A DNA stretch of 64,000 bases from Chryseobacterium potabilaquae (GCF_902728265.1 NZ_CACVBR010000006.1:62001-126000); one strand, 5' to 3'. Positions 1 to 9,063 are shown, counted from the first letter of the stretch. Notes: generated from the sequence alone by a model not told the origin. Program-made: numbers and translations.

Positions 1-512
1 TTTTTATCTTTTAATTTTTTTAATATATCCCATCGGGGATCATTTTTTTGTTCTTCCTCTTCTTTTGGATGAAATTTCTCAAGAATTTCTAAATCTTGAT
101 CACTTACATTGGGTGATATTTTTTTCATTGGAATTGAAAGAACTACATTTTCGTAGACCAATTGTGCTACATTAAAAGCATGGTCTGCGGTAGGAATAGT
201 GATTACATCTTCGTCACTATCATCATACTCTTCGCCAAATTTTACCAAAACTTTAATTTGATTTTCAATAGCATGGTCAAATTTATCATTTGTGATATCA
301 CAAATGAGCTCTACCAAACCTTGAATTTTTATCTCAAATTCTAAAAAAGTAGTGTGTTTATCTAATAAAACATGCACTGCAATTCTAGGATTAGTAAATT
401 CCTGATCAGTATCAAATAATTGAAAGAACGATTTTTCAATCTCAAACTGGAACTCGTGCTTGCCGTTTTTTAATCCGGAAAAGCTTACGTCGTAGTTTCT
501 TAACTTATCCAT
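1..512 (-). CDS. YceD family (DUF177) protein, 3' end outside window
   Basis: Reading from ATG at 512, the frame is open to the window edge and gives about 170 residues starting MDKLRNYDVSFSG and ending near DPRWDILKKLKDK. The acidic middle (EEYDDSDED) and the late DPRWDxLKKL block are typical of the YceD/DUF177 family, which usually sits just before rpmF (ribosomal protein L32) and is linked to 23S rRNA or ribosome assembly. The gene is downstream of pdxA on the same strand. Only the last few residues should be missing. Function is known from family only. Confidence 0.8.
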   Translation of the reverse strand, partial: MDKLRNYDVSFSGLKNGKHEFQFEIEKSFFQLFDTDQEFTNPRIAVHVLLDKHTTFLEFEIKIQGLVELICDITNDKFDHAIENQIKVLVKFGEEYDDSDEDVITIPTADHAFNVAQLVYENVVLSIPMKKISPNVSDQDLEILEKFHPKEEEEQKNDPRWDILKKLKDK

Positions 513-595
513 AAAATGAGTGTGCAAAAATATGCTTTTTTTTTATAATCAACAAATAAATATAAAACAAATTTAATCTAAAATTTGTTTAAAAA

Positions 596-1687
596 TTAAG
601 ATTCAGTTTCTTCAGGGAGGTCTTCATCTATTCCATTATCAATGGCTATTTTTCTTGGCTGTAAGCGATTGCTCATTAGCTCATTATATTCGGTTCTGTT
701 TTTAAAAATTTTAATAGCAGTAAACATTGCTTCTGTAAAACTTTGTTCATCAGCCATATTTTTCCCCGCAATATCATAAGCTACACCATGATCAGGCGAT
801 GTTCTTATAAAGGGTAGACCTGCAGTATAATTTACCCCCTCTTCATAAGCTATTGTCTTGAATGGAGCTAACCCTTGATCATGATACATGGCTAATATAG
901 CGTCAAAATTTTTGTATTTATGGGGTTGAAAAAAACTATCCGCTGGAAATGGGCCAAACGCTAGAATATCATTGTCTGAAAGTTCTTTAATTGCGGGGCT
1001 AATAATATCTATTTCCTCATTCCCAATTACACCTCCATCTCCTGCATGGGGATTCAGCCCTAGGACTGCTATTTTAGGTTTTTGAATACAAAAATCTTCT
1101 ATTAATGTTTGATTGAGTATACTGATTTGCTTTTTTATTTTTTCTTTAGAAATATTTTCAGCGATATGTGCAACAGGGATGTGGTGAGTGGATACAGCAA
1201 CTTTCAAATCCTCGGTTACGAGAAACATTAGTCCTTTTTTATTGAATTTTTCTTCAAAATATCCCGTGTGGCCTGCATGTTGAAAGCCCATTTTCATCAT
1301 CTCATCTTTATTGATCGGTGCGGTGATAAGAACATCGATTTCGTTTTTTATTAGTGCTTCAGTAGCTGCTTCCAAGGAAGAAATCGCTAATTTGGTAGAT
1401 TCTTCCGTAGGAGTGCCGAGTTCTACATTCATGTTTTCTTTCACGAGATTCACCATGTTCAGTTTTCCCTCTTGTGCTTGTGAAGCTTCATTAATATAAT
1501 TGAAATTCAGATTTAATTTGAAAATGTTTTTTTGATAGGTAAATATTTTTCCCGAACCAAAAATGATAGGAGTAAAAAAATCTGTAATTGTTTTGTCTTT
1601 CAATGACTTCATAATAATTTCTGGACCAATGCCGTTGAAATCACCTATTGAAATTCCTACTCTTATTTTGTGGTTTTTTTGGCTCAT
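596..1687 (-). CDS. pdxA: 4-hydroxythreonine-4-phosphate dehydrogenase PdxA
   Basis: PdxA oxidises 4-phosphooxy-L-threonine in the DXP-dependent vitamin B6 (pyridoxal phosphate) pathway in the cytoplasm. The 363 residues begin with RVGISIGDFNGIGPEI and carry the metal-binding His motifs HAGHTGYFE, GLNPHAGDGG and MYHDQG, followed by GLPFIRTSPDHGVAYDIAGK. It is somewhat longer than E. coli PdxA because of an acidic C-terminal tail. It is divergent from ribE, with a minus-strand -7 box at 1716-1723, and is followed by yceD on the same strand, an arrangement I recall from other flavobacteria. Confidence 0.96.
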   Translation of the reverse strand: MSQKNHKIRVGISIGDFNGIGPEIIMKSLKDKTITDFFTPIIFGSGKIFTYQKNIFKLNLNFNYINEASQAQEGKLNMVNLVKENMNVELGTPTEESTKLAISSLEAATEALIKNEIDVLITAPINKDEMMKMGFQHAGHTGYFEEKFNKKGLMFLVTEDLKVAVSTHHIPVAHIAENISKEKIKKQISILNQTLIEDFCIQKPKIAVLGLNPHAGDGGVIGNEEIDIISPAIKELSDNDILAFGPFPADSFFQPHKYKNFDAILAMYHDQGLAPFKTIAYEEGVNYTAGLPFIRTSPDHGVAYDIAGKNMADEQSFTEAMFTAIKIFKNRTEYNELMSNRLQPRKIAIDNGIDEDLPEETES

Positions 1688-1693
1688 TTTAGT

Positions 1694-1701
1694 TATCTTT
1701 G
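1694..1701 (+). promoter_or_regulatory. -7 promoter box for ribE
   Basis: TATCTTTG matches the Bacteroidetes sigma-A -7 consensus TAnnTTTG and lies 34 nt upstream of the ribE ATG. It is interleaved with the opposite-facing pdxA promoter in a 48-bp intergenic space. Confidence 0.65.
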
Positions 1702-1715
1702 AACATTATAATTTA

Positions 1716-1723
1716 CAAATTTA
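1716..1723 (-). promoter_or_regulatory. -7 promoter box for pdxA
   Basis: On the minus strand this reads TAAATTTG, a TAnnTTTG match 28 nt upstream of the pdxA ATG. It lies 15 nt from the ribE box on the other strand, so the two promoters probably compete for polymerase. Confidence 0.55.
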
Positions 1724-1735
1724 GCAAAAAATAAT

Positions 1736-2332
1736 ATGTTTACAGGAATTATTGAGGGAGTTGGTGTAGTTGAAAAAGTAGAGGAACATGGAGGAAATGT
1801 TGATTTTACTCTAAAATGTCCTTTTGTTAATGAGTTAAAGATAGATCAAAGTGTTGCTCATAATGGATGTTGTTTAACTGTTGTTAAAATTGAAGGTGAT
1901 CAATATGTGGTCACGGCGATTAATGAAACATTGGAAAAGACTAATCTGGGTCAATGGAAAGTTGGTCATGTTGTGAACCTGGAGAGATGTATGAAAATGG
2001 ATGGGAGATTAGACGGACATATTGTTCAGGGGCATGTTGATAAAACGGGAGAGGTGATCAATATTGAGAGTAAAGAAGGAAGTTTTTTTATCACTATTAA
2101 ATATGAAGGAGAAGGTAGCTTTGTAACTGTTCCTCAAGGCTCTATTACAGTCAATGGAATCAGTTTAACGGTTGCAAAAAGTGAAGAATCTCAGTTTTCG
2201 GTAGCAATTATTCCATATACTTGGGAATTTACTAATATGCAAAATATAAAGGTAGGAGACCAGGTAAATCTGGAATTTGATATTATTGGTAAGTATATTG
2301 CTAGGTTAATTAAAAAACAGGGTGTCAATTAA
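1736..2332 (+). CDS. ribE: riboflavin synthase alpha subunit
   Basis: This enzyme converts two 6,7-dimethyl-8-ribityllumazine molecules to riboflavin. The 198-residue protein has the two tandem lumazine-binding barrels expected of the family. The first starts MFTGIIEGVGVVE, with NGCCLTVV near residue 45. The second has GHIVQGHVDKTGEV near residue 97 and NGISLTVA near 140. Length is normal. It shares 11 nt with the following histidine kinase, so the two are probably translationally coupled. No FMN riboswitch is visible in the short leader. Confidence 0.96.
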   Translation: MFTGIIEGVGVVEKVEEHGGNVDFTLKCPFVNELKIDQSVAHNGCCLTVVKIEGDQYVVTAINETLEKTNLGQWKVGHVVNLERCMKMDGRLDGHIVQGHVDKTGEVINIESKEGSFFITIKYEGEGSFVTVPQGSITVNGISLTVAKSEESQFSVAIIPYTWEFTNMQNIKVGDQVNLEFDIIGKYIARLIKKQGVN

Positions 2333-3776
2333 TATATATAAAGGATATAGTCTCAGAAACCGTGTGTTTTTTGGTTTCTTACTTGTGTGTCTTTTGAGCG
2401 TTGTTGCTGTTTCCTTGGTTCCTTATTTTGTTCTAAGGAAAAATTCTCAACAGCAAAGTAAAATAGATATGCAGGATAAGACGAATGCTGTTATGAGGTT
2501 TCTTGATTATGCGGTAAGTCGTACAATTATTCATACCAAAGATCTTCCTCAGGTTTTAGGTAATAAAATATTTGAAATTGCCGATATTAATCAACACGAT
2601 GTCATTATTTATGATTTAAAGGGGAATTATTTACTTTCAAATAAGGATGAAAGCCTTATTGAGCAAAAATCTATTCCTATCAGTATGGTGAATAAGATTC
2701 TATCTACTGATGCAAGGGTTGATACGAAAGGATATGATCAATCTAAAGAAGCTGTTTTTACGTCTTCATATTTGGTTCTAAAAAATAATGTATTAGAGCC
2801 TATCGGAGTAGTATATATTCCTTTATATCATAATGAATCCGCAAATTTTGAAGTTCTACATCAATATGTTAAGTATATTCTTTTAGTAGACTTTTTTCTT
2901 ATTCTTTTTAGTGTTTGGGTAAGCTGGGTCACTTCGAATAGTTTGGCTAAAAATATTACCAAGTTTTCTGATATGATTACTCGTATTACGTTATTCGAAA
3001 ATGAAATGCGCCCTATTCGATACTATAAAAATGATGAACTGAACGCTTTAGCCCGGGCTTATAATAGAATGATATTGCAAATCCAGGATCAAAAAGAGAG
3101 GTTAAGGTTTAAAGCTTCTGAGGAAGCTTGGAGGGAAATGGCTAAACAGGTTGCCCATGAGGTTAAAAATCCTTTAACGCCTATGAAGCTTACTATTCAG
3201 AATTTTGAAAGAAAATTTGACCCTGAAGATCCTAATATAAGAGAGCGTGTAAAGCAAATGAGTAAGACAATGGTGGATCAGATTGATCTTATTGCTACGG
3301 TAGCATCTGCGTTTTCTGAATTTGCTAAACTTCCTGAAAAAAATAATGAGGTAATTAATCTTAATATAGAGGTGGAAGGAATTCTTAGGGTGTTTAATGA
3401 TGATAGTATCTTTTTCCATACCAATAAAAATAATATTATGATCAATATGGATAGGATTTACCTTTCCAGAATCATTACTAATCTAGTTACCAATGCAAAG
3501 CAAGCAGAAAGTGAAGATCGAAAGTTAATCATTAATGTGGATATTGAGCAATATCAAAAACGAGTGATGGTATCTATACAAGATAATGGAATAGGAATTT
3601 CGGAAAATATGTATGATCGAATTTTTGAGCCTAATTTTACATCCAAAAATAGTGGAATGGGACTTGGTTTATCTATGGTGAGAAAAATGGTAGAAGATTA
3701 TAAGGGTGAAATATCTGTTAAATCAGAAGTGGGAAAAGGGTCTACCTTCACTATTACATTACCTACAAATTTATAG
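2322..3776 (+). CDS. membrane sensor histidine kinase (NtrY-like)
   Basis: This 484-residue two-component kinase starts at GTG 2322, overlapping ribE; no in-frame ATG occurs before the first membrane segment. Membrane helices lie at about residues 15-38 and 184-205, enclosing an extracytoplasmic sensor loop of about 145 residues. A HAMP-like linker (about 208-255) follows, then the phospho-acceptor block AKQVAHEVKNPLTPMK with His279, and a C-terminal ATPase with DNGIGI and GMGLGLSMV. The VAHEVKNPLTPMKLTIQ form resembles NtrY-type kinases. No response regulator gene is adjacent, so it is an orphan here and its signal is unknown. Confidence 0.88.
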   Translation: MSINIYKGYSLRNRVFFGFLLVCLLSVVAVSLVPYFVLRKNSQQQSKIDMQDKTNAVMRFLDYAVSRTIIHTKDLPQVLGNKIFEIADINQHDVIIYDLKGNYLLSNKDESLIEQKSIPISMVNKILSTDARVDTKGYDQSKEAVFTSSYLVLKNNVLEPIGVVYIPLYHNESANFEVLHQYVKYILLVDFFLILFSVWVSWVTSNSLAKNITKFSDMITRITLFENEMRPIRYYKNDELNALARAYNRMILQIQDQKERLRFKASEEAWREMAKQVAHEVKNPLTPMKLTIQNFERKFDPEDPNIRERVKQMSKTMVDQIDLIATVASAFSEFAKLPEKNNEVINLNIEVEGILRVFNDDSIFFHTNKNNIMINMDRIYLSRIITNLVTNAKQAESEDRKLIINVDIEQYQKRVMVSIQDNGIGISENMYDRIFEPNFTSKNSGMGLGLSMVRKMVEDYKGEISVKSEVGKGSTFTITLPTNL

Positions 3777-4471
3777 TGAAACCTTTCAGATTCAAGCAGT
3801 TTGAAATACGTCAGTCTACCCATGTTTTTCGTGTAGGGACTGATGGTGTTTTGTTGGGAGCTTTGGCGAGTGTTCAAAATGCTTCAAAAGTTTTAGAAAT
3901 AGGTACAGGTACTGGGCTTATTACTTTGATGCTTGCGCAAAGAAACTCTCAAGCTGATTTTTTAGGTATTGATATCAATGAAGAAGCTGTTAATCTTACT
4001 AAAACTAATTTTAATAATTCTCGTTTTCGCCTTAGGCTTAGCAATATTTTTCATGATTTTAAAACTTTTAAAACAGATGTGAGATTTGACCTTATTGTTT
4101 CTAATCCTCCTTATTTTGAAGAATCTAATTCTGAGAAAGATAAACTAGCAAGGCAAACCATTGAATTGAATTTTAAAGAACTGATTTCGGGAGCATCAAA
4201 GTTGCTGTCCGACAATGGTATTTTTTCTGTCATTATTCCGGTAGAATCGGGAGATTCTTTTGTTGAAATAGCTAAGGATAATGGTTTGATTTTAAATAAA
4301 AAAATTAATATAAAAGGAATTGAAAATTCTAAAGAAAAAAGGCTGATTCTCGAGTTTTCTATATTTGAGACGATCCTCCAGGTTGTTGATTTTGTTATAG
4401 AAAAAAGTCCGAGACAGTACTCGGACCAATATTTAGAACTCACAAAAGAGTTTCATGTTTTTGGAAAATAA
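3776..4471 (+). CDS. trmN6: tRNA1(Val) (adenine(37)-N6)-methyltransferase family protein
   Basis: This is a class I SAM-dependent N6-adenine methyltransferase of the TrmN6/YfiC type, which modifies A37 of tRNA-Val1 in E. coli. The 231 residues show the SAM site VLEIGTGTGLITLMLAQ (about 40-56) and the catalytic motif SNPPYFEES (about 109-117). The start is GTG at 3776, whose G is the last base of the kinase stop codon, so the two are in one transcript with ribE. N-terminal MKPFRFKQFEI is typical of the family. Substrate is inferred from the family. Confidence 0.88.
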   Translation: MKPFRFKQFEIRQSTHVFRVGTDGVLLGALASVQNASKVLEIGTGTGLITLMLAQRNSQADFLGIDINEEAVNLTKTNFNNSRFRLRLSNIFHDFKTFKTDVRFDLIVSNPPYFEESNSEKDKLARQTIELNFKELISGASKLLSDNGIFSVIIPVESGDSFVEIAKDNGLILNKKINIKGIENSKEKRLILEFSIFETILQVVDFVIEKSPRQYSDQYLELTKEFHVFGK

Positions 4472-4476
4472 TATGG

Positions 4477-5187
4477 CTATTCGAATAATTCCGTTGTATC
4501 TAGTACAGAAACTTTTCCATCTTCACATCTAATTGCTTCTCCAGGGAAATTTTGAATCATATGATAATCGTGTGTTGCCATTACTACTGCAGCGCCATTT
4601 TCTAATGCTACTTGCTTTAATAAAGTCATAATTTCATTAGAGGTTTCTGGATCTAAATTTCCGGTTGGTTCATCTGCTAGAATAAGGTCTGGATGATTTA
4701 ATAGAGCTCTTGCAATTGCAATACGTTGTTGTTCACCACCGGAAAGTTCATGAGGCATTTTGTGTTTTTTACTTTTCATATTTACACTTCCTAGAACTTC
4801 GTTAATTCGTTCTTCTATTTTTATAGAATCATTCCATCCTGTAGCTTCAAGAACGAATTTTAGATTTTTTTCTACAGTTCTGTCAGGAAGCAATTGAAAG
4901 TCTTGAAAAACAATACCTAATTTTCTTCTGAGGTTTGGAATATCGGATGGTTTTAGTTTTGCGAGGTCAAAGCCTACTACTGCGCCGTGTCCTGAGGCTA
5001 GCGGAATGTGTCCGTATAATGTTTTTAAAAGGGAACTTTTTCCTGAACCTGTCTTTCCTATAAGATAGCAAAATCTGCCTTTTTTAATGTTTAGATTTAC
5101 ATCAGAAAGGACAGTAAAGTTTTTTTGAGCTATTTTAGCATGTGCTAAGCTTATAATATTATCTCCAGAGATATTGGTATGTGGCAT
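4477..5187 (-). CDS. ftsE: FtsE-like cell-division ABC transporter ATPase
   Basis: This 236-residue ATPase resembles FtsE, which with FtsX activates septal peptidoglycan hydrolases. Walker A GKTGSGKS is at about residues 44-51, the signature LSGGEQQRIAIARAL at about 143-157, and Walker B LILADEPTGNLDPE follows directly. The Q-loop VFQDFQLL is the FtsE form. ftsX is not next to it; the downstream neighbour is trmN6 on the opposite strand. A LolD-like lipoprotein exporter ATPase is the main alternative. Isolated ftsE, with ftsX elsewhere, is common in Bacteroidetes as far as I recall. Confidence 0.8.
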   Translation of the reverse strand: MPHTNISGDNIISLAHAKIAQKNFTVLSDVNLNIKKGRFCYLIGKTGSGKSSLLKTLYGHIPLASGHGAVVGFDLAKLKPSDIPNLRRKLGIVFQDFQLLPDRTVEKNLKFVLEATGWNDSIKIEERINEVLGSVNMKSKKHKMPHELSGGEQQRIAIARALLNHPDLILADEPTGNLDPETSNEIMTLLKQVALENGAAVVMATHDYHMIQNFPGEAIRCEDGKVSVLDTTELFE

Positions 5188-5282
5188 AATTCAATTTTAT
5201 AGTGCTATTTCTAAAGAAATTTTTCAATTTTTAAAAATAGAAAAAGAAATGTAAGAAACCTAAATTTTAGTAAATTTTAACA

Positions 5283-5320
5283 ACAACAAAAAATGCCTGA
5301 AAAGCTACTTTTCAAGCATA
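5283..5320 (-). terminator. rho-independent terminator after rpmH
   Basis: The arms 5293-5304 and 5308-5319 pair with one mismatch, and on the minus strand the hairpin is followed by a T-rich run. It lies 24 nt past the rpmH stop codon. Confidence 0.65.
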
Positions 5321-5343
5321 ATTTGTATATGATTATAAGAAGA

Positions 5344-5502
5344 TTATCTCTTAGCGCGTGATGCACTTACAGTTAATCTCTTTCTGCCTTTAGCTCTTCT
5401 TGCAGCCAAAACTCTTCTTCCATTTGGCGTAGACATTCTTTCTCTGAAACCATGTTTGTTTCTTTTCTTTCTTTCTGATGGCTGGAATGTTCTTTTACTC
5501 AT
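5344..5502 (-). CDS. rpmH: 50S ribosomal protein L34
   Basis: This 52-residue basic protein is a structural part of the large ribosomal subunit. It starts [19 protein letters not shown] and contains the hallmark stretches [22 protein letters not shown], ending SASRAKR. Length and sequence match bacterial L34 throughout, with the usual Bacteroidetes C-terminal extension. A TATATTTG -7 box is on the minus strand at 5547-5554 and a hairpin terminator follows, so it looks like a single-gene transcript. rnpA and dnaA, its usual partners, are not beside it. Confidence 0.96.
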   Translation of the reverse strand: MSKRTFQPSERKKRNKHGFRERMSTPNGRRVLAARRAKGRKRLTVSASRAKR

Positions 5503-5546
5503 TACTATATATTTAAGTCGTAATTATCTATTGATTTTTCAGGTTG

Positions 5547-5554
5547 CAAATATA
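5547..5554 (-). promoter_or_regulatory. -7 promoter box for rpmH
   Basis: The minus strand reads TATATTTG followed by GC, a close match to TAnnTTTG. It is 44 nt upstream of the rpmH ATG. Confidence 0.6.
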
Positions 5555-5697
5555 TAGATTTTTTTAAAATTTACAAACTTTAATTATCTTTTTTTAAAAT
5601 TATTTGACTTAACTACCATGTTGTATGCTTATTGATTAAGACTCGCTTAGATGTTTTATGTTTTTAAAATAATGATTAATGATTTATATAAAAGTTC

Positions 5698-5705
5698 TAT
5701 CTTTG
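5698..5705 (+). promoter_or_regulatory. -7 promoter box for nrnA
   Basis: TATCTTTG, a TAnnTTTG match, lies 25 nt upstream of ATG 5731. Confidence 0.6.
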
Positions 5706-5730
5706 AGGTTTTAAATTTAAATAAACATTG

Positions 5731-6735
5731 ATGTTTACACCTGCAGAGCTTTTAGAAATTAAGACACTCCTTACTCGTGAGAATAAAATAGTTATACTTA
5801 CACATTATAATCCGGATGGGGATGCTGTGGGCTCTAGTTTAGGATTGAAACATTATTTAAAAGAAAAAGGAATTCATGCTGAGGTTATTGTACCCAATGA
5901 TTTTCCGAAGTTTTTAAAATGGATGCCTGAAGCTAAAAAGACCATTGTTGCTGAGTATAAAAGAAAGGTGGCATTTGATTTTATTAATGAAGCGGATGTT
6001 ATTTTCTGTTTAGATTTTAATTCTCCTTCAAGAATAGGGATCTTAGGAGAGTGGTTATCTAAAGCTAAAGGTAAGAAAATTCTGATCGATCACCATCAAC
6101 AACCCGAGCTCTTTGATTTTGTATACTCTGATACAATCATTCCTGCAACCTGCCAGATGGTTTATCATTTTATTGAAGCAATGGGTGATGAAAAATTAGT
6201 AAATAAAGATATAGCAGAGTGTCTTTATACAGGTATTATGACAGATACAGGGGGGTTCCGTTTTAGATCTACTAGCGCGACTACTCATAGAATTATTGCT
6301 AATTTGATTGAAAAGGGCGCAGACCCGTCAATTATTACCTCTAATACTTGGGATACTAATACTGTTTCGCGTCTTTATTTATTAGCTTTGATTTTGGGTA
6401 GAATTGAAGTCGTGAATGATGGAAAAGTAGCCGTTTTATACTTAACAAGGGAAGAGCTTAAGAAATATGGGTTCCAAAAAGGAGATACAGAAGGGTTTGT
6501 AAATTATGGATTGAGTATTGTAGGGGTAAGTATGTCTGCCTTTTTTATGGAGGATTTATATGATGACTTTATTAAAATTTCATTTAGAAGTAAAGGAGAT
6601 GTGGATGTAAATCAATTCTCAAGAAAATTCTTTAATGGAGGAGGACATATTAATGCGGCAGGTGGTAAGTCATACGAGTCACTCAAAGATACAATCGAAA
6701 CATTCAAGACTAGGGCTAGGGAAGAGTGGTTATAA
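5731..6735 (+). CDS. nrnA: DHH/DHHA1 phosphoesterase, NrnA-like (nano-RNase / pAp phosphatase)
   Basis: Enzymes of this family degrade 2-5 nt RNAs and/or dephosphorylate 3'-phosphoadenosine 5'-phosphate. The 334 residues contain the metal-binding DHH motifs HYNPDGDAVGSSLG (about 23-36), DFNSPSRIG, LIDHHQQPE and GIMTDTGGFRF, and the C-terminal DHHA1 substrate motif GGGHINAAGG. The start is taken as ATG 5731 rather than the TTG one codon earlier. Length is normal. It stands alone behind its own promoter and converges on the patatin gene six bases later. Confidence 0.9.
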   Translation: MFTPAELLEIKTLLTRENKIVILTHYNPDGDAVGSSLGLKHYLKEKGIHAEVIVPNDFPKFLKWMPEAKKTIVAEYKRKVAFDFINEADVIFCLDFNSPSRIGILGEWLSKAKGKKILIDHHQQPELFDFVYSDTIIPATCQMVYHFIEAMGDEKLVNKDIAECLYTGIMTDTGGFRFRSTSATTHRIIANLIEKGADPSIITSNTWDTNTVSRLYLLALILGRIEVVNDGKVAVLYLTREELKKYGFQKGDTEGFVNYGLSIVGVSMSAFFMEDLYDDFIKISFRSKGDVDVNQFSRKFFNGGGHINAAGGKSYESLKDTIETFKTRAREEWL

Positions 6736-6740
6736 TATAA

Positions 6741-7520
6741 CTATATTTTGCTATATCCTTTACTTTCTAGTTCATTGCAAGTATATACATATACTTCTTG
6801 AAACATATGATCTAGAAATTTTTTATTGAATATGCTAAACCTATTCATTTTAGGGGGATCTAAAAAGATATTACAATATTTTGCTTTAGAGTAGACTGAT
6901 TTTCCAATAGCTAAATGTAAAATTCTATCAAATTCTTTCATTAAGCTCATACTTTGAAACGAATCATAACTTATTGAATTGACATGTGAAGCTATTAAAA
7001 TATCACATTGATCCATAATAGGTTCAATAGGTAGGTTATCTAATACTCCTCCATCGATATATACTTTTTCACCAATTCTTACAGGAGATAGGATAAAAGG
7101 AACGCTCGAAGAAGCTAATAGAGGAGCAAAAAGTTCGCCTTCTGAGAAAAAATCAATAATACCGTGGGTCATCTCTGTTGCGGCAACATAGACGGGGATT
7201 TTAAGAATTCTAAAATCGTCTTCAGGAAAGTGATCTTTAAATAACTTTAAAATAAAATTAGAACTGAAAATACCATTTTTTGAAAGTCTTAGATATGATC
7301 TAGACAAAAATGTGGTTTGTTTTATAATATCCATCATTTCCTCAGGAGTTTTTCCGTAGGAATAAAATGCTCCCACAATGGCTCCTGCGCTAGTTCCGGA
7401 AATAATATCAGGTTTCAGATCATATTCTTCTAATGCTGTTAAAACGGCAATGTGAGCAACTCCACGCATTCCTCCGCCTGAAAGTGTCAAACCAACTATG
7501 GGTTTCTTTTGTATTCCCAT
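6741..7520 (-). CDS. patatin-like phospholipase (RssA type)
   Basis: This is a predicted serine lipase or acyl hydrolase with a Ser-Asp dyad. The 259 residues start with the oxyanion loop LSGGGMRGVAHIAVL (about 13-27), then the nucleophile elbow GTSAGAIVGA (about 41-50) and the catalytic Asp in DGGVLDNLP (about 153-161). There is no signal peptide, so it is probably cytoplasmic. Size and motif spacing match short bacterial patatins such as RssA. Its substrate is unknown. Confidence 0.9.
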   Translation of the reverse strand: MGIQKKPIVGLTLSGGGMRGVAHIAVLTALEEYDLKPDIISGTSAGAIVGAFYSYGKTPEEMMDIIKQTTFLSRSYLRLSKNGIFSSNFILKLFKDHFPEDDFRILKIPVYVAATEMTHGIIDFFSEGELFAPLLASSSVPFILSPVRIGEKVYIDGGVLDNLPIEPIMDQCDILIASHVNSISYDSFQSMSLMKEFDRILHLAIGKSVYSKAKYCNIFLDPPKMNRFSIFNKKFLDHMFQEVYVYTCNELESKGYSKI

Positions 7521-7670
7521 TTAATATTTTAATATAATCTAATTTACATGATTTTTTTGAGAAAAATAATAAAATCTAGGGTATTATAAACCAATTTTCA
7601 CAATAGATTTTAGAAGGAAGTTTTGTTTTTCAGAAAAGCTAAAAGAAAGATGTAACTTCTTCAAGTCGCT

Positions 7671-8453
7671 TTAAAGAATAAGATTTTTCGGCATATTGTG
7701 AAGAAGTTCAATATTGATAATTTCTGCACAAATGCTTGGTTTTTCCCAATGACCATTATGCCCGCAATCGATAATATAAGATTTGATATGTGTTCTTTCC
7801 GGAAGATTTTGAATCATTATTTCTGTTTTTACGGCATTATCATGCTTTCCGGCAAGAATCAAAATTTTTGCATCAAGGTTTTCTAAAATATGCTTTTTAT
7901 CTGTTCTTTCTACCATTCCTTTTACACAGGCTAAGGCTCCTAAGTTATTGGTAGATAGAGCGACTTCTAAAGCGGTCTCTATTTTGCCTTCCAAAACATC
8001 TCTTTCATTGGGATTAAATAAATTAGGGATGCCTGCTTTTACATAGTTTGGAAAGGCTTCTTTTATAATTCTATAACTTTTAATACGTTGTTGTTTTTTA
8101 TCATCATCATCAGGAAAATATGTTGAAAAGAAAAGGGTTAAGCTTTTGAGCTTTTCAGGATATTTCTCAGCAAATGCAAGGGAAATATAACCTCCCATGG
8201 AATGACCTAATAAGTGGATTTTATCTAAGTTTTGAGTATCTATCACTTTCTTTACTTCTTGAGCCATGAGTTCCATTGTGTGTACCTCAGCTAAAATATC
8301 GGACTTTCCATGACCGGGAAGATCAATTTTTAATAATGAAAAATCCTTGGAAAGATGCATTTCCAAATCATTCCAAATCGAAAGATTCTCCATAAAACCA
8401 TGTAGTAAAACTAATGTTTCTTTACCACTCCCTTTTTTCTCAAAATGTAGCAT
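7671..8453 (-). CDS. alpha/beta hydrolase
   Basis: A 260-residue alpha/beta-fold hydrolase. It shows the oxyanion segment VLLHGFMEN (about 16-24), the nucleophile elbow LLGHSMGGYISLAFAEKYP (about 81-99, with Ser in GHSMGG), an acid in ILAGKHDNAV and the catalytic His in CGHNGHWEKP near the C-terminus. It has no secretion signal. It sits downstream of a lipoprotein gene on the same strand with a 12-nt gap. The substrate cannot be read from the sequence. Confidence 0.88.
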   Translation of the reverse strand: MLHFEKKGSGKETLVLLHGFMENLSIWNDLEMHLSKDFSLLKIDLPGHGKSDILAEVHTMELMAQEVKKVIDTQNLDKIHLLGHSMGGYISLAFAEKYPEKLKSLTLFFSTYFPDDDDKKQQRIKSYRIIKEAFPNYVKAGIPNLFNPNERDVLEGKIETALEVALSTNNLGALACVKGMVERTDKKHILENLDAKILILAGKHDNAVKTEIMIQNLPERTHIKSYIIDCGHNGHWEKPSICAEIINIELLHNMPKNLIL

Positions 8454-8465
8454 AATTTTAAAATA

Positions 8466-8972
8466 TTAAAAATAAATGTCAATATAATCAACAAAGCCCG
8501 AACTATTTACCATATCTTGTAATCGATAGGTTTTCCCTCCATCTTTTGACATAAAAGTTTTTGTTCCTTTTCGAGTGTAAGGCTTTCCATTGTCATTTTC
8601 ACCAATGCTTTGTTTTATTTCTCCCGTAAAGTTGATGTGCTTGGAAGAAACAGCTATAGCAGTTCCATTAATCGTTACATAGTTTTTTCCAGCCTTTATA
8701 CTTCCTGAAACATCATAATCATCTCTTCCCATTTTTTTGAAATTCACAGACCCTGGTGCTTTAATGAGGTTGTGAGTGAATTTATGATCTCCACTCAGAT
8801 CTTGGAAACGGTTTTTACTATTGATAGTCTTGATACTATCATTAATTTTTGTCCTCACTGAGTTGATAGAATCAATGGTTTTATTGTCCGTTTGAGATGG
8901 TAGAGTACCTGACTCTTTTTTAGAACAAGATAGGAGAGTCGCTATTACTATAGGGATTATTAAATACTTCAT
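8466..8972 (-). CDS. hypothetical lipoprotein
   Basis: I do not recognise a family. The 168-residue product from ATG 8972 (an earlier ATG at 8984 adds four residues) starts MKYLIIPIVIATLLSCSKKE, a lipoprotein signal with Cys about 16 residues in. A Ser/Thr/Lys-rich low-complexity linker follows. The C-terminal half reads like a small beta-rich domain, with alternating polar and hydrophobic strands (KNYVTINGTAIAVSSKHINF). It probably sits in the outer or inner membrane. It is 12 nt upstream of the alpha/beta hydrolase and may share its transcript. Confidence 0.75.
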   Translation of the reverse strand: MKYLIIPIVIATLLSCSKKESGTLPSQTDNKTIDSINSVRTKINDSIKTINSKNRFQDLSGDHKFTHNLIKAPGSVNFKKMGRDDYDVSGSIKAGKNYVTINGTAIAVSSKHINFTGEIKQSIGENDNGKPYTRKGTKTFMSKDGGKTYRLQDMVNSSGFVDYIDIYF

Positions 8973-9063
8973 GGATGAGATCAATTATAATTCCAAATTT
9001 AAATAAAAAATGATATTGGCTAGACTTTTTTATTGAAGGTAATTATGATATAAGAAAAAGAAG

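Noticed and set aside
1688-1735. FMN riboswitch before ribE
   Set aside because: The intergenic space is only 48 bp and is filled by two promoters.
6635-6829. 64-residue frame overlapping nrnA and the patatin gene
   Set aside because: It is out of frame with both and lacks any feature of its own.
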